The notes: generated by a model not told the origin, from the sequence alone. A DNA stretch of 64,000 bases from Helianthus annuus (GCF_002127325.2 NC_035438.2:91011948-91075947); one strand, 5' to 3'; numbered from the stretch's first letter, positions 1-12,768 are shown. Numbers and translations are program-made.

Positions 1-3000
1 TTAAAGACCTTTTCCACATCAAACACCTATTTATCAGAATAAAATTGGATAGAAATTTCAACTTTACCAATTTTCTTCTTATAATTTTCAGCCCGAAGTG
101 ATGGAAAATTCTCATCATCCACAGTCGGAACTGATTTATCATCTTTCAAAATAGCTTCACACTTTGAAACAACCTGTGGCTCCTCTGATTTTGTGAAATC
201 AGATTCATCACCAGAAGATAGCTCCTCTGATTTTGACCTATCAGAATCATCGCTAGAGCTTTCAACAGCTTTCTTAACAACCCATTTTTTATTATCAGAT
301 TTAGCTCTTTTCTTGTAAAATTTGTTTGAACATTCACCAGTTTCAAAAATTGAATTTTTTAACATTTTGGTTCTATCAAGTGGTGGTTCAAACTCGATAA
401 CTTTGTTCTTCAGTTTACGAGATACTGCCTGTTTTGGTGCTATTGCCATAGAACAATCTCTGGCAATATGTCCAACAGTGTTGCATTGTATCTTTATTCT
501 GCTCAGCCATCATCTTCATTTCATCTTGCTTTTTTGCAAGGAACTCATTGTTTGACTGCCTCCAGAATGCTTTCTTTTCTTCTTCTTCAGATGATGTTCC
601 TGAAACAAATGTCATATTGGATTTAAAATCACGAATATATTTTTCATTTTTCTATTTTTCTGTTGGAGTAAAACCAAGACCTTTCTTTTTTAAATTACCG
701 TTATGGTTTGATTTCTTTTGGAAATCAGAACCAGAACTGTAACCTTTTTTTCTTGTTTAATCTCTGTTGAACTCTTGAGGTGTAAGGTTTAGGTTTACAA
801 TTAAGATTTAAATCTTTTATTTCAGAAATATTAATTTCTGTAAGTTTGAAAACCTTTTTGATCAATTCATTTTTGACACCTCTTATTGGAAATTCCTCAT
901 CAAAATATAATTTGTCTGAACCATTCAAAGTATAAGCTACTTTAAACGTTTCATCATTCAAATTAGATTTTGATAACAGGAATTCATTACTGTAAACTCT
1001 TTTTCCCTGTTTTTCTGTTTGACTCGGAATGCTGGACTCAGACTTTAACTCTGACATTGACTCCGACTTTAACTCCGACTTTGACTCCTCAGTTTCATCG
1101 TTATCTAACACATGATCCACGACTTTCTTCATTAATTGAGATTGTTGATCAGTGTCGAACGATGTAAACACGACATCTATACTTTGGTAGATTGACTGAG
1201 GACTCTGACTCCCACTGTAAATTTGTCGCCTTTTGGACTCTTTCAGAATTTGGATTTCTAGCCAAATATCCATTTTCCAGCGGGGGTGGACACTTGTTGT
1301 AACTGACACCTTGTTTCTTACCAGAATTCTTCTTGTCAGTCTTTTTCTTCATGTCACTCTTCTTCTTTTCAGGAGTCTTTTCATCAGCATTTTTTCCAGC
1401 ATCTTTTTCTTCAGTTACTTCATCTTCTTCCCATGCCTTCATACCTTCAACAGTGGGATAAATCTTGTCAATAACATAAGAAGTACATGAGTAACTTTTC
1501 AATAAACGGTTAACTCTTTCAATTTCAATTCTCTGTAGCTCAAGTTTCTGTTCAAGAGCAGCACACTTCTCGATATAGTTGTTCACAACTTTCTGCTTGA
1601 TCATGAACGCTCCTTGAAGTGTCTTCATTGCAGTAGCTTGCTCTTCGCTTGTGTCGTTGTACATATTCATCGCTTTATTCAGCACATTGTAAGATTCTTT
1701 CAATCTGTTCATATTGTGAATCAAAGAACTATTTTGTTTCTTCATTGCTTCACAATTTTCACAAGTTACTGAACACTTCTTTGCAACAGCTTCTTCATTA
1801 ATCTCGAACTTTGGAACTTCTTTCACTTTTCTTCTCACCACCGGTACTGTCTCATCATCACTACTCATCGGTGTCTTTACCTTTTTCTTTTTCTTCTTAA
1901 CATTTTCATCCTCGCTGTCACTTTCTGCCAACATCTTCAAATGATCTCTCATTTGTTTAGCATAGTACTCAGTACTATCATCGTCACTTTCTTCTTCTTC
2001 TATCTTGGCAACAAAAGCTTTGTGAACTGAAGCGTTGTCAGGAATATAATTATCCCAAGTAAAATTCTCCCAGCTAAACCCCTCGGGTAGCTTGTCATCA
2101 TCTTGATTGATCACACAAGCTTTTCCATCAGCTGATACATATTTATCCCAGTTGAATGGTTTCTTTTCATTTTGATTAACCACACAAGCTCTCTTTCCAG
2201 AATCTTCAATCACATTTCTTCCATGTGCAGTTTGAGCTTGATGTTGATGTTGTTGACATGGTTGTTGAGCAACTTGATAGTAGATGGCTTTTCGGTAGTA
2301 ATCATTGTTGTTGTTGAAAGGATTTTGAGCTCCACTTGCTTCGCGGTTGGTGCACTCCCTCTTAAAGTGACCTTTCTCCCTGCAACGAAAACAAGTGACT
2401 TTAGATTTGTCAAAACCCAAAGTAGAAACATTAGCCTCACGAAGATCATCTCTCCCCGTAATTTGCTTGAATTTCTCAGCTCTTCTTAACACGCTAGCCA
2501 AACACCATTTTATGTCCATCAGCTCCATTTCTTCTTCATCTATCTGGTCATAATCCTCCTTTGTAAGCATAGGATTCCCGATACGACCTGCAACAAAACT
2601 ACTGTAAGATTCTAAAACCATTCCCAATAAAGACATTTGATTTTTAGCAGCTTTATCTGAATAATCTTGATCATTCTCAAGATTTCAAACAATATTGCAC
2701 TGATGTTTTCTTCCATTTTTTGTTTCTGAAATGTTTGGATCAAATGATGGAAATGATGAGAAACTTGTATTGCTGCTTGATCCTTTAGATGAACTTCCAG
2801 AAGAATTCTTGGCGTTGTAAGCAGTTTCCACTTTTGGAGATAAATTTGTGGATTTCTCATTCATCCCTGCTTTGTAGTATAACCCGATATCCTGTTCACC
2901 ATCGAAATCTTTCATCCGAACAATCTTTCTTTGCTCCATCTCTTGAGCTTCCAACTTCTCAATGAATTTGCTCAAGGTTAACGTGCTAAATCCTTTCTTA

Positions 3001-3626
3001 TTCCTGAGCATCATCAAGTATGTGCCCTAAGTCTCATGAGGTAATGCATCTGCAAGCTTCTCTATCAGTTCTTCATTGTCTTTGTTGATACTGACTCTCC
3101 TCGTGTTTACTAACAAATTACCGTATCTCTCTATAATCTGCTTTGTACTCTCATTCTTCAATCCATGAAACAAATCAAATTCCTTCTTCAAGAGCGATTT
3201 CTTGTTTTTGATCATTTCCTGACTACCTACAAACTTTGATCTAAGAGCTTTCCAGATAGAATAAGAACTTCCGTTATGCTGCAATAAGACCATAATATCC
3301 TCTTTCACAGCTTGTTTTAGCAGACTTAACATCATCTTCTCATTTTTGTATTTCTTTTTGTCATCTGCACTCATATCCTTGATCGCAACTTCCTCTTCAT
3401 CGTCATTTGATGGTCTCACATACTTCGTCTCAACACACTCCCAAGCGTCTAGGTAATTAGCTTGTACCCAGTTTTCGAAACGACCTTCCCAACCCTTATA
3501 TTCTTCAATGTTCATGAGCTTGGGCGGTTTTTGCATTGTTCCCGTTTCGTTTTCTAGCATTGTGTTCTGTGCAATAGTGATCAGGGTAACCGGTGTTGCG
3601 AATGCATTGTAAAAATCTTCGTCCAT
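1..3626 (-). pseudogene. gag of copia-type element with CCHC zinc knuckle, decayed (copy 1)
   Basis: The frame begins at ATG 3626 (MDEDFYNAF) and would give the capsid-like protein that packages element RNA. Residues about 20-200 resemble the UBN2/DUF4219-type copia gag domain (motif WEGRFENWVQ). A CCHC zinc knuckle, CFRCREKGHFKREC, lies near residue 410. Acidic Ser/Asp/Glu-rich and Lys-rich stretches follow. Comparison with the copy at 16542-29223 shows the damage: TGG to TAG near 3030, TTA to TGA near 2685, a frameshift near 1190, another near 745, a 14-nt deletion near 490 that removes the start of the second zinc knuckle, and CAG to TAG near 25. Fragments between breaks are 3027-3626, 2685-3017, 1149-2636, 725-1309, 415-615 and 27-449. 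No protease, integrase or RT motif is visible. Confidence 0.85.
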
Positions 3627-3694
3627 TTTTTAGATTTCAAAAATTTCACAAAACAGCCTTGGTTCAAGCGAAATCAACAATTTAAGTGAGATCA

Positions 3695-3915
3695 CTGTTT
3701 GGAGCGGAACCACAATGTAATCAGGAGCGGAATCACAAAGTGATCAGGAGCGGAATCACAATGTGATCAGGAGCGGAATCACAATGTAATCAGGAGCGGA
3801 ATCACAAAGTGATCAGGAGCGAAATCACGAAGTAACTTTGGAACGGGATCTGTAGTTCGAGCGAAATCAGATGTTTGGAGCGGAATCAAGAACTATTCTG
3901 GAGCGAAATCACGAT
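3695..3915 (-). repeat. Short tandem repeats in the leader of gag element copy 1
   Basis: On the plus strand the motif GGAGCGGAATCAC recurs about ten times at roughly 24-bp spacing, with variants such as GGAGCGAAATCAC. It lies between the PBS and the gag start, so it is 5' leader. The sister element has a related array of TTTCGCT motifs in the same place (16260-16520), and the same core occurs in both LTRs. Confidence 0.75.
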
Positions 3916-4157
3916 GACGTCATTTTTACTCGAAAGTTTTCAAGAGGAATTATCAAATTACTCAGTTTTAGTTCGAATTAACTGCTGATACTTTTAAGGC
4001 TTTATTAGATTACTATTCCGAGCACACTGTGCAAAAATCAGAACAATTTGATCAACTTTTTCCCGGTCAATTTGCAAAGGACAGTGTAGAAGATGTAGAA
4101 AAACAGAATTTTTGGCTGAATTGGCAAGAGCTCTTCCTCCTTAGCTCTGATACCACA

Positions 4158-4633
4158 TGTAGGATCGAATTCGGACCCAATTGAGTCTATCAAAAGAACT
4201 ATTCTTGATTTGAACGGCGGAAACAGACAAATCAAGTTCAATTCACCGTATATTCACTTTAAACAGTTGATTCTATTGATTGAATGACGTTTACACTTGA
4301 GTCAACACTTCGGCAGCACTTCGTGGCAAACCGGAAGACAATCACCCTAGAACTATATGATTTCGCTCTTAATGACACCCTATTTATAGGTGTTCTAATT
4401 CCGCTCGAACATACAAGATCAACAGGAGCGTAATCAGGCTTTTACATTTCAGGCGAAATCAGACTAATGACACTTCGGCGGAATCAGGATGTTATGGGGT
4501 TTCGCTCGAAATGACAAGATGTCATTTGGAGCGGAATCACCTGAAAATACATATCTTGGATTCCGTACACTGTTCTAGCCTATTCTACTCTAGACTCGAT
4601 ACAAGACGTAGATGACAGACGGATGCACCAACA
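4158..4633 (-). repeat. 5' LTR of gag element copy 1
   Basis: Bounded by TGT...ACA. On the minus strand it starts TGTTGGTGCATCC and ends CGATCCTACA, followed at once by the PBS. The 476-bp LTR matches the 424-bp LTRs at 15630 and 31194 at both ends, with clear divergence between. A TATA box (TATAAATA on the minus strand, 4381-4388) is placed as expected for the LTR promoter. The flank beyond 4633 cannot be paired with a TSD because the other end is outside the window. Confidence 0.8.
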
Positions 4634-5760
4634 CACATCATGTCTGTCTAAGTACTGAACTCCCATCATGTACTTCTAGTTTTGTCTGATAGTTGTGCCA
4701 ACTCTGTTTTGAGCATTAATAGAATTGTATTGTGTCGTGTTGTGTTGCACGTAGTAATGATAAAAGTCTTGCAACATGAAATGCCATTGTGTGTATACAA
4801 CAGTAATCAGAATTTCATTCGTCTTGTAACCTATACCATGCACAGTTCTTAAAACACAGATTATTGTTCAATTAGTGTACGGAATGTACGAAAAAAGTGG
4901 CAGTTGTCACACATATGCATAATATCTTGGTGACAATGGAGATTATTATAATCAAAAGGTGGGTTGGGGCCTTTGGGGCCGGTTTTCGAATGGGGGGGGG
5001 GGTTTATTGTGTCACTTTTTGAAAGTTGGGGGTTTTAAATGTAAACTAGAAGGTTTAAGTTAGTTTAAGTGTGTTTAGGTGTTTTTATGATTTTTAAGGT
5101 GTTTTATCCCCAATACTAGCTTAATATCATAAAAACAATACTTCTTGTCTAATTTTGATCTTTTGGGTAGTGTTCGGTTAACGGTTCGTTAAAGTGCTAA
5201 ATTGCGCAGTTTTACTAGGTATGAAGCACCTTTTGTAACAGTTTTAATTCTCGACACTTTGTAAGTTATTCTGGACACTAAAACATCAATTCCGCGTAAT
5301 ATTTTTGGTGTTAAAATGCTGTTTTTTGTTGTTTCTCTGCTGAATTCTGCAGAATTCAGCATTTAAGGTGAGTTTCGGGTGTCTTTTAGTGTGTACTTTT
5401 GTTTCCGAAAAGTGTATATATTAACCCTTGTATCCACATTTGGGTTTTAACTCTTTTTTTATGTTGGACCTACTCCTAGGCCCTAAATCTATTGTCTGAC
5501 TGCTTTCTGCGGAAGTGCTGACACAACGTGTCCTACCGATGAGTTTACTAGTCTTTCTGACGCAACGCTTAATGTAATGCACAATGCAACATTTGAAGTA
5601 TAGAACATGCATGAATTCATATGTAAGGCAAGTAATCACACAATGTTGACGCTTAAGCACATAGTTGCAGTTAATAAATAATAAATAAATAGTATGAAAA
5701 TTATCCGTTTTGTGCCAGTTGTCACAGTTTCCCCCCGTTAAAATAATTTCGTCCCGAAAT
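4634..5760. other. Non-coding flank; includes the probable 3' LTR start of the minus-strand gypsy remnant
   Basis: No credible gene. On the minus strand a polypurine tract (AACGGGGGGAAAC, about 5727-5740) is followed by TGTGACAACTGGCAC starting at 5725, which looks like the first bases of the 3' LTR of the chromovirus remnant upstream. A second, very similar start (TGTGACAACTGCCAC) lies at 4913. I could not find the other end of either LTR. A G-run at 4994-5004 and AT-rich spacer make up the rest. Confidence 0.4.
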
Positions 5761-6527
5761 TCAAGCTGAGTTATCTCTCGTAGGAGCTTTTTCGAATAGG
5801 TGGGGGTACTTGGATTTAAACTGGTCTTCGCCTTCCCATGTGTACCCGGGTCCATGTTTAGTGTTCCAACGTACCTTGACAAGTTTAATGCGACTCCTCA
5901 TTGTTTTCTGGATTTTCCAATCCATTACCTCAACAGGCTCTTTGGTGAATCGGAGTTTGTCGTCGATGTGTACCTCATTCGCAGGGATGATAACGGTTTC
6001 TTGGGTTGGACTCTTTTTGAGGTTTAACACATGGAACGTATCATGTACACCGTTCAGTTCTTCCGGTAACTCCAATTTGTACGCTACAGTACCAATCTTT
6101 TCCTAGATCGTGAATGATCCAATGTATCGTGGATTCAACTTTCCACGTTTTCTGAACCTTGCTACACCTTTCCATGGTGAGACCTTCAACAAAACTTTGT
6201 CTCCCACCTCGAAGTCTAAAGGCTTCCGTCTTCGATCGGCGTAACTCTTTTGTCGATCACGAGCCGCTTGATGTGTTATCGGATTTGCATGATTTTGCCA
6301 GTCGTTTCTTGAACAAGTTTGGGACCAATCAACTGTTTATCTCTAGTGTCTGCCCAACACAACGCGGAGCGGCACTTGCGGCCATATAGAGCTTCGAACG
6401 GGGCGACTTTTATGCTCGTATGGTAGCTGTTATTATAGGAAAACTCAACTAAGGGTAGATGAGTATCCCAGCTGCCGCCTAAATCCATCACACATGCGTG
6501 AAGCATATCTTCCAGTGTGAAGCCCAT
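5761..6527 (-). pseudogene. Ty3/gypsy chromovirus pol remnant: integrase C-terminus plus chromodomain
   Basis: Minus-strand translation gives the C-terminal part of a Tekay/Del-like chromovirus polyprotein. Integrase core end comes first (6276-6527, including [20 protein letters not shown] and the following ALYGRKCRS), then the integrase C-terminal segment (GDKVLLKVSPWKG, about 6150-6190), then the FHVLNLKK linker. A chromodomain-like module closes it (VRWNTKHGPGYTWEGEDQF, about 5790-5850), ending at a stop at 5761. One frameshift lies near 6274 and one in-frame stop near 6105. Everything upstream of the LEDMLHAC motif is missing: at about 6522 the sequence switches abruptly to unrelated DNA, so this is a truncated, dead fragment. 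Confidence 0.85.
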
Positions 6528-7489
6528 TAAGCTTCATACAAGACTTGGGCCTTGAAAGAAAGAATACCCAGTAAATGTCTAAAAAACTCCCTCCAATCAA
6601 GTCAGCAACTCCGATCGCCATGAAGCTAAGCCTGTCTGTTGCATTTAATGCCCTGGCAGGAGAGAGAGAGAGTTTTTCCGACGACAGTACGAGGTAAGTA
6701 CAACCCACATTAAATGCAAGGATCCTCTCACGTCTACACAGGGATTAGAGGGTTGAGAAGAAAGGATCGTATCTGACTTTCAGATAGAGAACCGTTGGAT
6801 CTCTTCTAAGAATGTACTCCCCGATAAGCACACGGCTTTACATAAGCCAAGGGAGTGATCTAAGGAGGTAGGCTGTCATAACCATCATTCACACACAAAA
6901 AGTATTAACTACGAAACATTCTCTGAAGGTCCATTGAATACTCGTAACCTAGAGTCCAAACCACTTATTCCAACAAGATCATCATGCTGGAATATTGTTT
7001 CTTCTCCGGCAAGTTTACTTACTCTCACGCCGGATCTTGGTCACGGACTCCCCTCCCGGGTCCTCCGTGACGACGCTAATGGTGTTCTCTTTTGTAGATT
7101 CTCTTAAAGATCTCTTTGCACGCTGATGATCTCATCAACCGGTCCAGCTAGTCAGAGGATTCGACGACATTTATTAAATTTCCAATAATAATGAACCTAT
7201 AGGAATTAGCGAATTATAGATATGTGTATTTAATAAATAATAATCGATCCCTTTTCATTTTAAATTTAGAAATTTAGGCGTTACAATCCCTTCAATGAAT
7301 TCCGTCCTTATATTAGCCCATAGAAAAAAAGGATGAATAATTCGTATCCTCTATTTTCAACAAAGCGTTAAGTCTTCTTTTCTGATTCATTGAACTTTCA
7401 TCAATGCCTTTTTTTCTTTATGAAGTTTTAAGTTGACATTGCTAAAGATAGAGCAAAAAAAATAGAAAATGTAAGATCATTCGTAATGG
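6528..7489. other. Mixed non-coding repeat sequence; LTR-like patch at about 6970-7170
   Basis: No gene is supported. The patch at about 6970-7170 (CTCACGCCGGATCTTGG ... TTGTAGATT) resembles the U5 end of the Tat-type LTR at 31740-31900 and 49608-49720, which also has CTCACGCCGG followed by a paired GGTAACAAGGAG/CCTCCTTGTTAC block, so it may be a diverged LTR fragment. The AT-rich part at 7180-7480 is unassigned. A short GAGA run lies at 6661-6670. Confidence 0.35.
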
Positions 7490-7914
7490 GTTAATGCCTC
7501 CTAAAGGGTATTTTTCTGTCACATCGGCACCGTAACGTCCATTTCAAACATTTGTAAGCGTTAACGCCCCTTAATACCCTTCAATCATTACTTTCCATTT
7601 TTTCTTCTCATTTGGTGTTATACTAGAAACGCCTCTCCCTTTTCATGGCGGTGTTAAAAGCGTTATCAAGCCATTTTACGCCCCTATAATGACATTAGGC
7701 AAGGTCTATACGAACAACACCAGTTAGACCATGCCTAATAAGGATTATTGGGAAGTGAAGGGGTTTGATAACGTTCTCAAGATCGTCCCCTTGGGCGTTA
7801 TAGGGGCATAAAGAGGAAAGGGTGTTTCTAGGATAAGATGATGTGTAATGTGTATTATATGGGCTTGATAACACCCAGAAAACCGCCCCCAGGGAATTAT
7901 ATGAGTATGAAGAG

Positions 7915-8760
7915 CACTATGTCAAAAACCACCTACGGCCACACATATGGCCAAACCGTCCAGCCACACTTTTGATTAAATGTGTGTCTAAAGGTCATTT
8001 CTAACATTTGAAAAACTTTCAGCCCACGTATCGCCACACATTTTACGTATTTCGTGTGGCCATTATATAAAAGCTCAAAACCTTTAGCCACACGTTTAGA
8101 AAAAACAGTGACATTTAATAGTCACACTAAAAAAGTGTGGCCAAATGTAATCTACAACCACAATAATTGTTTTATGTGACTAAAAACACATGTTTTTGAA
8201 ACCTTTATCCACATTTTAAGAAAAAACTGTGACATTTATTAGCCACACTGAAAATGTGTGGCCAACTATGATCTACGGCCATGGTATTTTTTAATGATGT
8301 AGCTAAAAGCACAACTTTAGGAAAAAAAAATAACTAAAACATTTAGTAGCCACACTTAAAAAAGTGTGACCAAATATGATCTACAACCACAATATTTATG
8401 TGATAATATAGCAAAAGGTAATACATGGCCACATATACTATTTTGTGTGATCAAATGTTAGGCAATAGTCACACTCGAAACTATAAGATTTCATGTAGCT
8501 TTACATAAACATTCGTCACAACATCGTTACTTAGTTTATTTTTGTGCGACTGAATGATAACAAAGGTCATGTAAAATATATGTGACCAAAGATTAAACGA
8601 CTGTCACACTTAAAATTGCAATATAGCTTTACATGACAATTAGCCTCACCATTAGCGTTTTATTTTTGTTTTCTATGACAATATGATAGCAAATGCCACA
8701 AATAAAAAAACTGTGTGACCAAATAATATACAATAGCCACACTTATATATCTAAACTTTT
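7915..8760. repeat. Left subterminal repeat region of the CACTA element
   Basis: Irregular repeats built around GCCACACTTAAAA and GTGTGGCCAAATG, mostly 30-70 bp apart and in both orientations. The same wording recurs at 14360-15088 and 49795-50340. No coding potential. Confidence 0.8.
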
Positions 8761-10761
8761 AATCATCTCATAACTGTTCCTCGTTCCAAATCAAGAAGAT
8801 GGACTACATGAATTCCTTTTATCTATGCGATTAGCTTTAATTTCTCATATGTGTATGTGTTATTTTTTCTTCCCTCTGTTCCGGAGATGAGCTAGGTTTC
8901 CGAATTGTTCGATTATGAGTTTTAGATCTGCAGAGTTGAGTTCGAGTGAAGCATATTTGAGGTTTGGTTCTAATTGCAGGCTACGGGGATTGGAATTTCC
9001 GGTGATCCCGCCTCATATTGCCACCGGAAAAGATAAACCCTGGTTTCTTATTCATCTTTCAGTTAATGCTTTGTTTGAACTCTGGTCTAGGGTTTCGTAT
9101 TGGGGAAATTCAAACATATTGAATTATCACGTGGTTGAATAGGGGTTCTCTTAATTTAAGCAAATAAATTTTTAGTTTTCTGAATTAATTTCCTTGGATG
9201 TTATTTAACATTGGTTTTAAAACTGAAGTTGATTTGGTTTGTGCACAGATTACGTTCACATGTTCATCGATTTTAGTAGACATATCCAAGAACGCCCCTT
9301 TTGATTGCAGTCTTAACATCTAAACCAAGGTATAGGTGCTCTGGTGGAAGGCGGTACTCCTTCAGTTTTGCAATTCTCGAACCCAATTACAACCATGGCT
9401 AAAGAAATTCACTTCAATCATGTTCGTTCGACTACAACCAATTTCCTAGTCAGTTGCAATTTCACTTTTGATTTCCCCATGAAATTGTTTTTTACGAATT
9501 TGTGGTAAAAGTTAACTACGTTTTATTATCTAATTTTGCAATGGGTGATGAGTTTTGGGTGTAGGCAATGTGAGCATTGTGACAGAGCTCCAGGGGTAGA
9601 AATGTGGTGTTGCGAAACAAGTATGGTCCTAATAATGTTAATGATGGTGAAACTGTTCTCAAAGAGGTATGTAGAATGGAATTTTACCCCCATAATATGT
9701 CATTTGATTGTGTTGTTACTGGGTTGCTTATATCTTGCTTAGATTTCATAAAGTTTTTATGATCAATACATATATTTTGTTAGTTTTAAAGTTGTTCATC
9801 GATACTTGGCATTGTAACATGTTTTCTGACGTGCCTTCTATGTATTTGTGGATTTTCCTCTGTTGGTTTCGGTCTACTCTTGATAAATGACGTTGGGTAA
9901 AACACCAAAAAGTACCAAAATTAGTATATAAGCTTAGTGTATTGAATGTTGACTTATTTTGAACTTATATTTGTAGGATTTTCTGTAGGCGATTGAATTT
10001 CAATTAGTTCTCTGCAAAAATTATCAAGTTGCTGAATCAAACAATCGGCTCAACGGTTTCAGTTAGGAGTAGTGATTCAGTAGGCGAGCCCCTCCATTTG
10101 CACATCAGTTGATTCTAATCGTTCACGTTGATTCGTAAGTTTTTCTGAATTTCAGTACTCCAATTGTATCACATCCTTAATGTCATGATTTTGTCCAGTT
10201 TGTACCTAATAAGTTTATTTTCACTATGATCCTTCTTGCTAATATTATGATACCTTTCTCATGTTTTGTACTTGATAACCTTTTCTTTTGGTTTTATACA
10301 TATAGCTACTTCTTTTTATTTTTTTGGAATCAATGCTAGGCTCCAAACAAAGACCCACCACATCGCTTTTGTCTCCAAATGAAAATGCACAAGGATAGCC
10401 TACAACGCAAGTTGTGACAACGGAGGCCGAAGTGGATGCCGGTACTACAATTGACTGAAAACAACAAGCTCGATAACTGAAGTCATTTTTTCATGTTTTG
10501 TTTTGGAAAGTTACATCAGTTATGTCGTTTACAGCTTTTGCACGGAATTGTCCGGTTCCTTAGCTGTTTCAACTTTGGCAAACACTTGGTTCCTGCACAC
10601 CATTAAAAACATGCCCTCTTTCATGAATATCTTCTTTTGTAGATGAATGGTTTATAAATAATTGGTCTCTATTATATCGGCTCTTTTACACATCTTATTA
10701 CAGCACCAGCTCCCGTTAACTAGATTTTTTGGCCTAAATTGTTTAGATCTAAATATAAAAA

Positions 10762-10787
10762 CCCATAGCACGGGGTGCATTTACTAG
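10762..10787 (+). mobile_element. Helitron 3' terminus inside the CACTA element
   Basis: A short hairpin CCCAT-AGC-ACGGG (one pair decayed from CCCGT/ACGGG) is followed after about nine bases by CTAG, then T. That is the standard layout of a plant Helitron 3' end. The 5' end (TC after A) could not be placed, so the size of the captured segment upstream is unknown. Confidence 0.5.
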
Positions 10788-12768
10788 TTTAATATAAAGA
10801 TACAAAAATTCTTGCTACATACTCATAAATTCAAAGTATTATTAAATATTATAACTTCTAGATCATATTTTTTTTATCGTTTTCTTCCACATCATATGTC
10901 AATGTTTACATATGAGTCACGTTTGATATACATATTTTAAAATATTTTTTTTATTTTACACAATATTTTTAAAAAATATTATAATTATAAAATATATAAA
11001 GTTATAAATTTACATTTTAGAGTAAATTACGATTTTGGCCCCTATGGTTATATCACTTTTACCCTTTTAGCCCAAAAAGGAATCTTTTAACATCTGAACT
11101 TTTTCAAGTTGCGCTCAAGTTCAAAATTTAAGGTAGTTAAGATAAACGAGCCAAACCAAGAACGAAACTAGCATGTTGATGCACCACGCCACCATGGAAC
11201 AAGACTATTATCAATGTCTCCAGTCTTCACCAGTTCACCTTATAGAAATGATTATTAGTGAGTTAGCTGGCCTTTGGCAAAGAGTTGCATAGGACTTGCA
11301 AGCCTATAAATGTTTGACATGGATTGGGCTTATAAGTTTATGCTATGAAATGAAAAAATCTGCTATTAAATGAATGCAAGGGTAGTAATGCTAAATGTAG
11401 CATATGTTAACGGGCTGTTTGTATTAATAACATCAGCTTCTGCTTATTTATGGGTCAAATAAATTTTGATTACCAGTTTAATATTGGCCTTCGTAAGTAA
11501 ATATCAATAGGTAAAATAATTATATATTTTTCTTAATCTAATTTGATACATGTCTGATTCCAGTATTTTTATATATAATCTGCACTTTTCAAGCACACAT
11601 CAAACCAACGTCATGCGCATTAATGTTCGATGTTGTATAGTCTTGTTTGAATTGCAGGCAACTAAAGTGAAGCGCTATGTCTTCATAGAGATATGGCGGA
11701 AGCACCTTGATGAATATGCGTTACATTGTAGTAAACTAAATCAATCTATAGATAATGTATGTGACGGCCACTAGACATTCAAGCTTCAGTTCAGCTGCCG
11801 GTGGAAATAACGTACTTGGTATGTCTTTCTTTTGCAATAAGTTGTTTTGTATTTTTTATGGTGATTTGCACTTATCAACAAACTTCATTTAATGTTATTG
11901 GATTTGTGGTACAAGAGTATATGGTTCTATACATCAGTTCTTCATCTCCAGAAGCTTACTCAAACCCCAAAGATGCCAGCTGCAGATGCTACTTATAACT
12001 ATAACGCTTCATCTTTCTTTACAAACTCTGGTACAAATGATGAAAACAAAGGAGATGCAGGAGACCCATCTTCTTGTAAGAAGGTTGGTTAATTTTTCAT
12101 ATTAATCTTTATCTTTTTTTCAATAAGAACGAGAAAATAAAATCTTGTAACTTGTGGATTTGATTTGGTTAGATAGCATACTAAGAACCTGATTTGACTA
12201 AGGTCCGATCTAGAAATGAGCTTACAAAATATTTCACCTGTTGTCCTTGATCCGGTACTTGACTCACATCTTATCTTTAACCGAACCTATCATTAGATTG
12301 GAAACTAAAACAAATCAGTTGTTGCAGGATATTCGCCCAAAGGAAAACAAGTTACCGGTAGGACCACGCGTGGTGAGAAATTTGGATTTTCCAAGATGCA
12401 CTTACAATGAAAATTTACCAATCACAAAGAACCCCAACGCAACAGGAAGTTAATAAAAAAAAGTGCCGAAGACATGCCATGCTTTATTATCTGATCATAG
12501 TTTTTGAGCACTTTCAAGTCGAAAAGTAGTGAGTATATAGGCATGAAGAAAACAATCTATAAATAGTTTTTAGCTTATGTGTATTGTGATTTCTCTTTTC
12601 AACTTTTGTAGATAGATTTTATCATAAATTTGTTACTAGTACTTAAGTTGAAAACTTATGAATGAATTTTGGTTTATTATTCTTAATATCATTTGGTTAT
12701 AGGTTTTTCTTATGTTCACAACTATTTTTATTTAACAAAGAATTGAAAATAATATAGCTAATTTTCCC

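Larger units (their letters stand above)
1..4633 (-). mobile_element. Copia-type gag-only retrotransposon, copy 1 (partial, runs off left edge)
   Basis: Read on the minus strand, this is an LTR (4158-4633), a PBS complementary to initiator tRNA-Met (TGGTATCAGAGC on the minus strand, 4145-4156), a repeat-rich leader (about 3627-4140) and a long gag frame running to the window edge. It is a diverged relative of the element at 15630-31617: LTR ends, leader repeats and gag are all recognisably alike. The 3' half lies outside the window, so neither the second LTR nor the TSD can be checked, and the absence of pol is inferred from the sister copy. It carries more inactivating changes than the sister copy. 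Confidence 0.85.

Noticed and set aside
5421..5882. Minus-strand 153-codon frame as a separate gene
   Set aside because: It overlaps the chromodomain end in a different frame and then reads through LTR sequence, with no recognisable domain.
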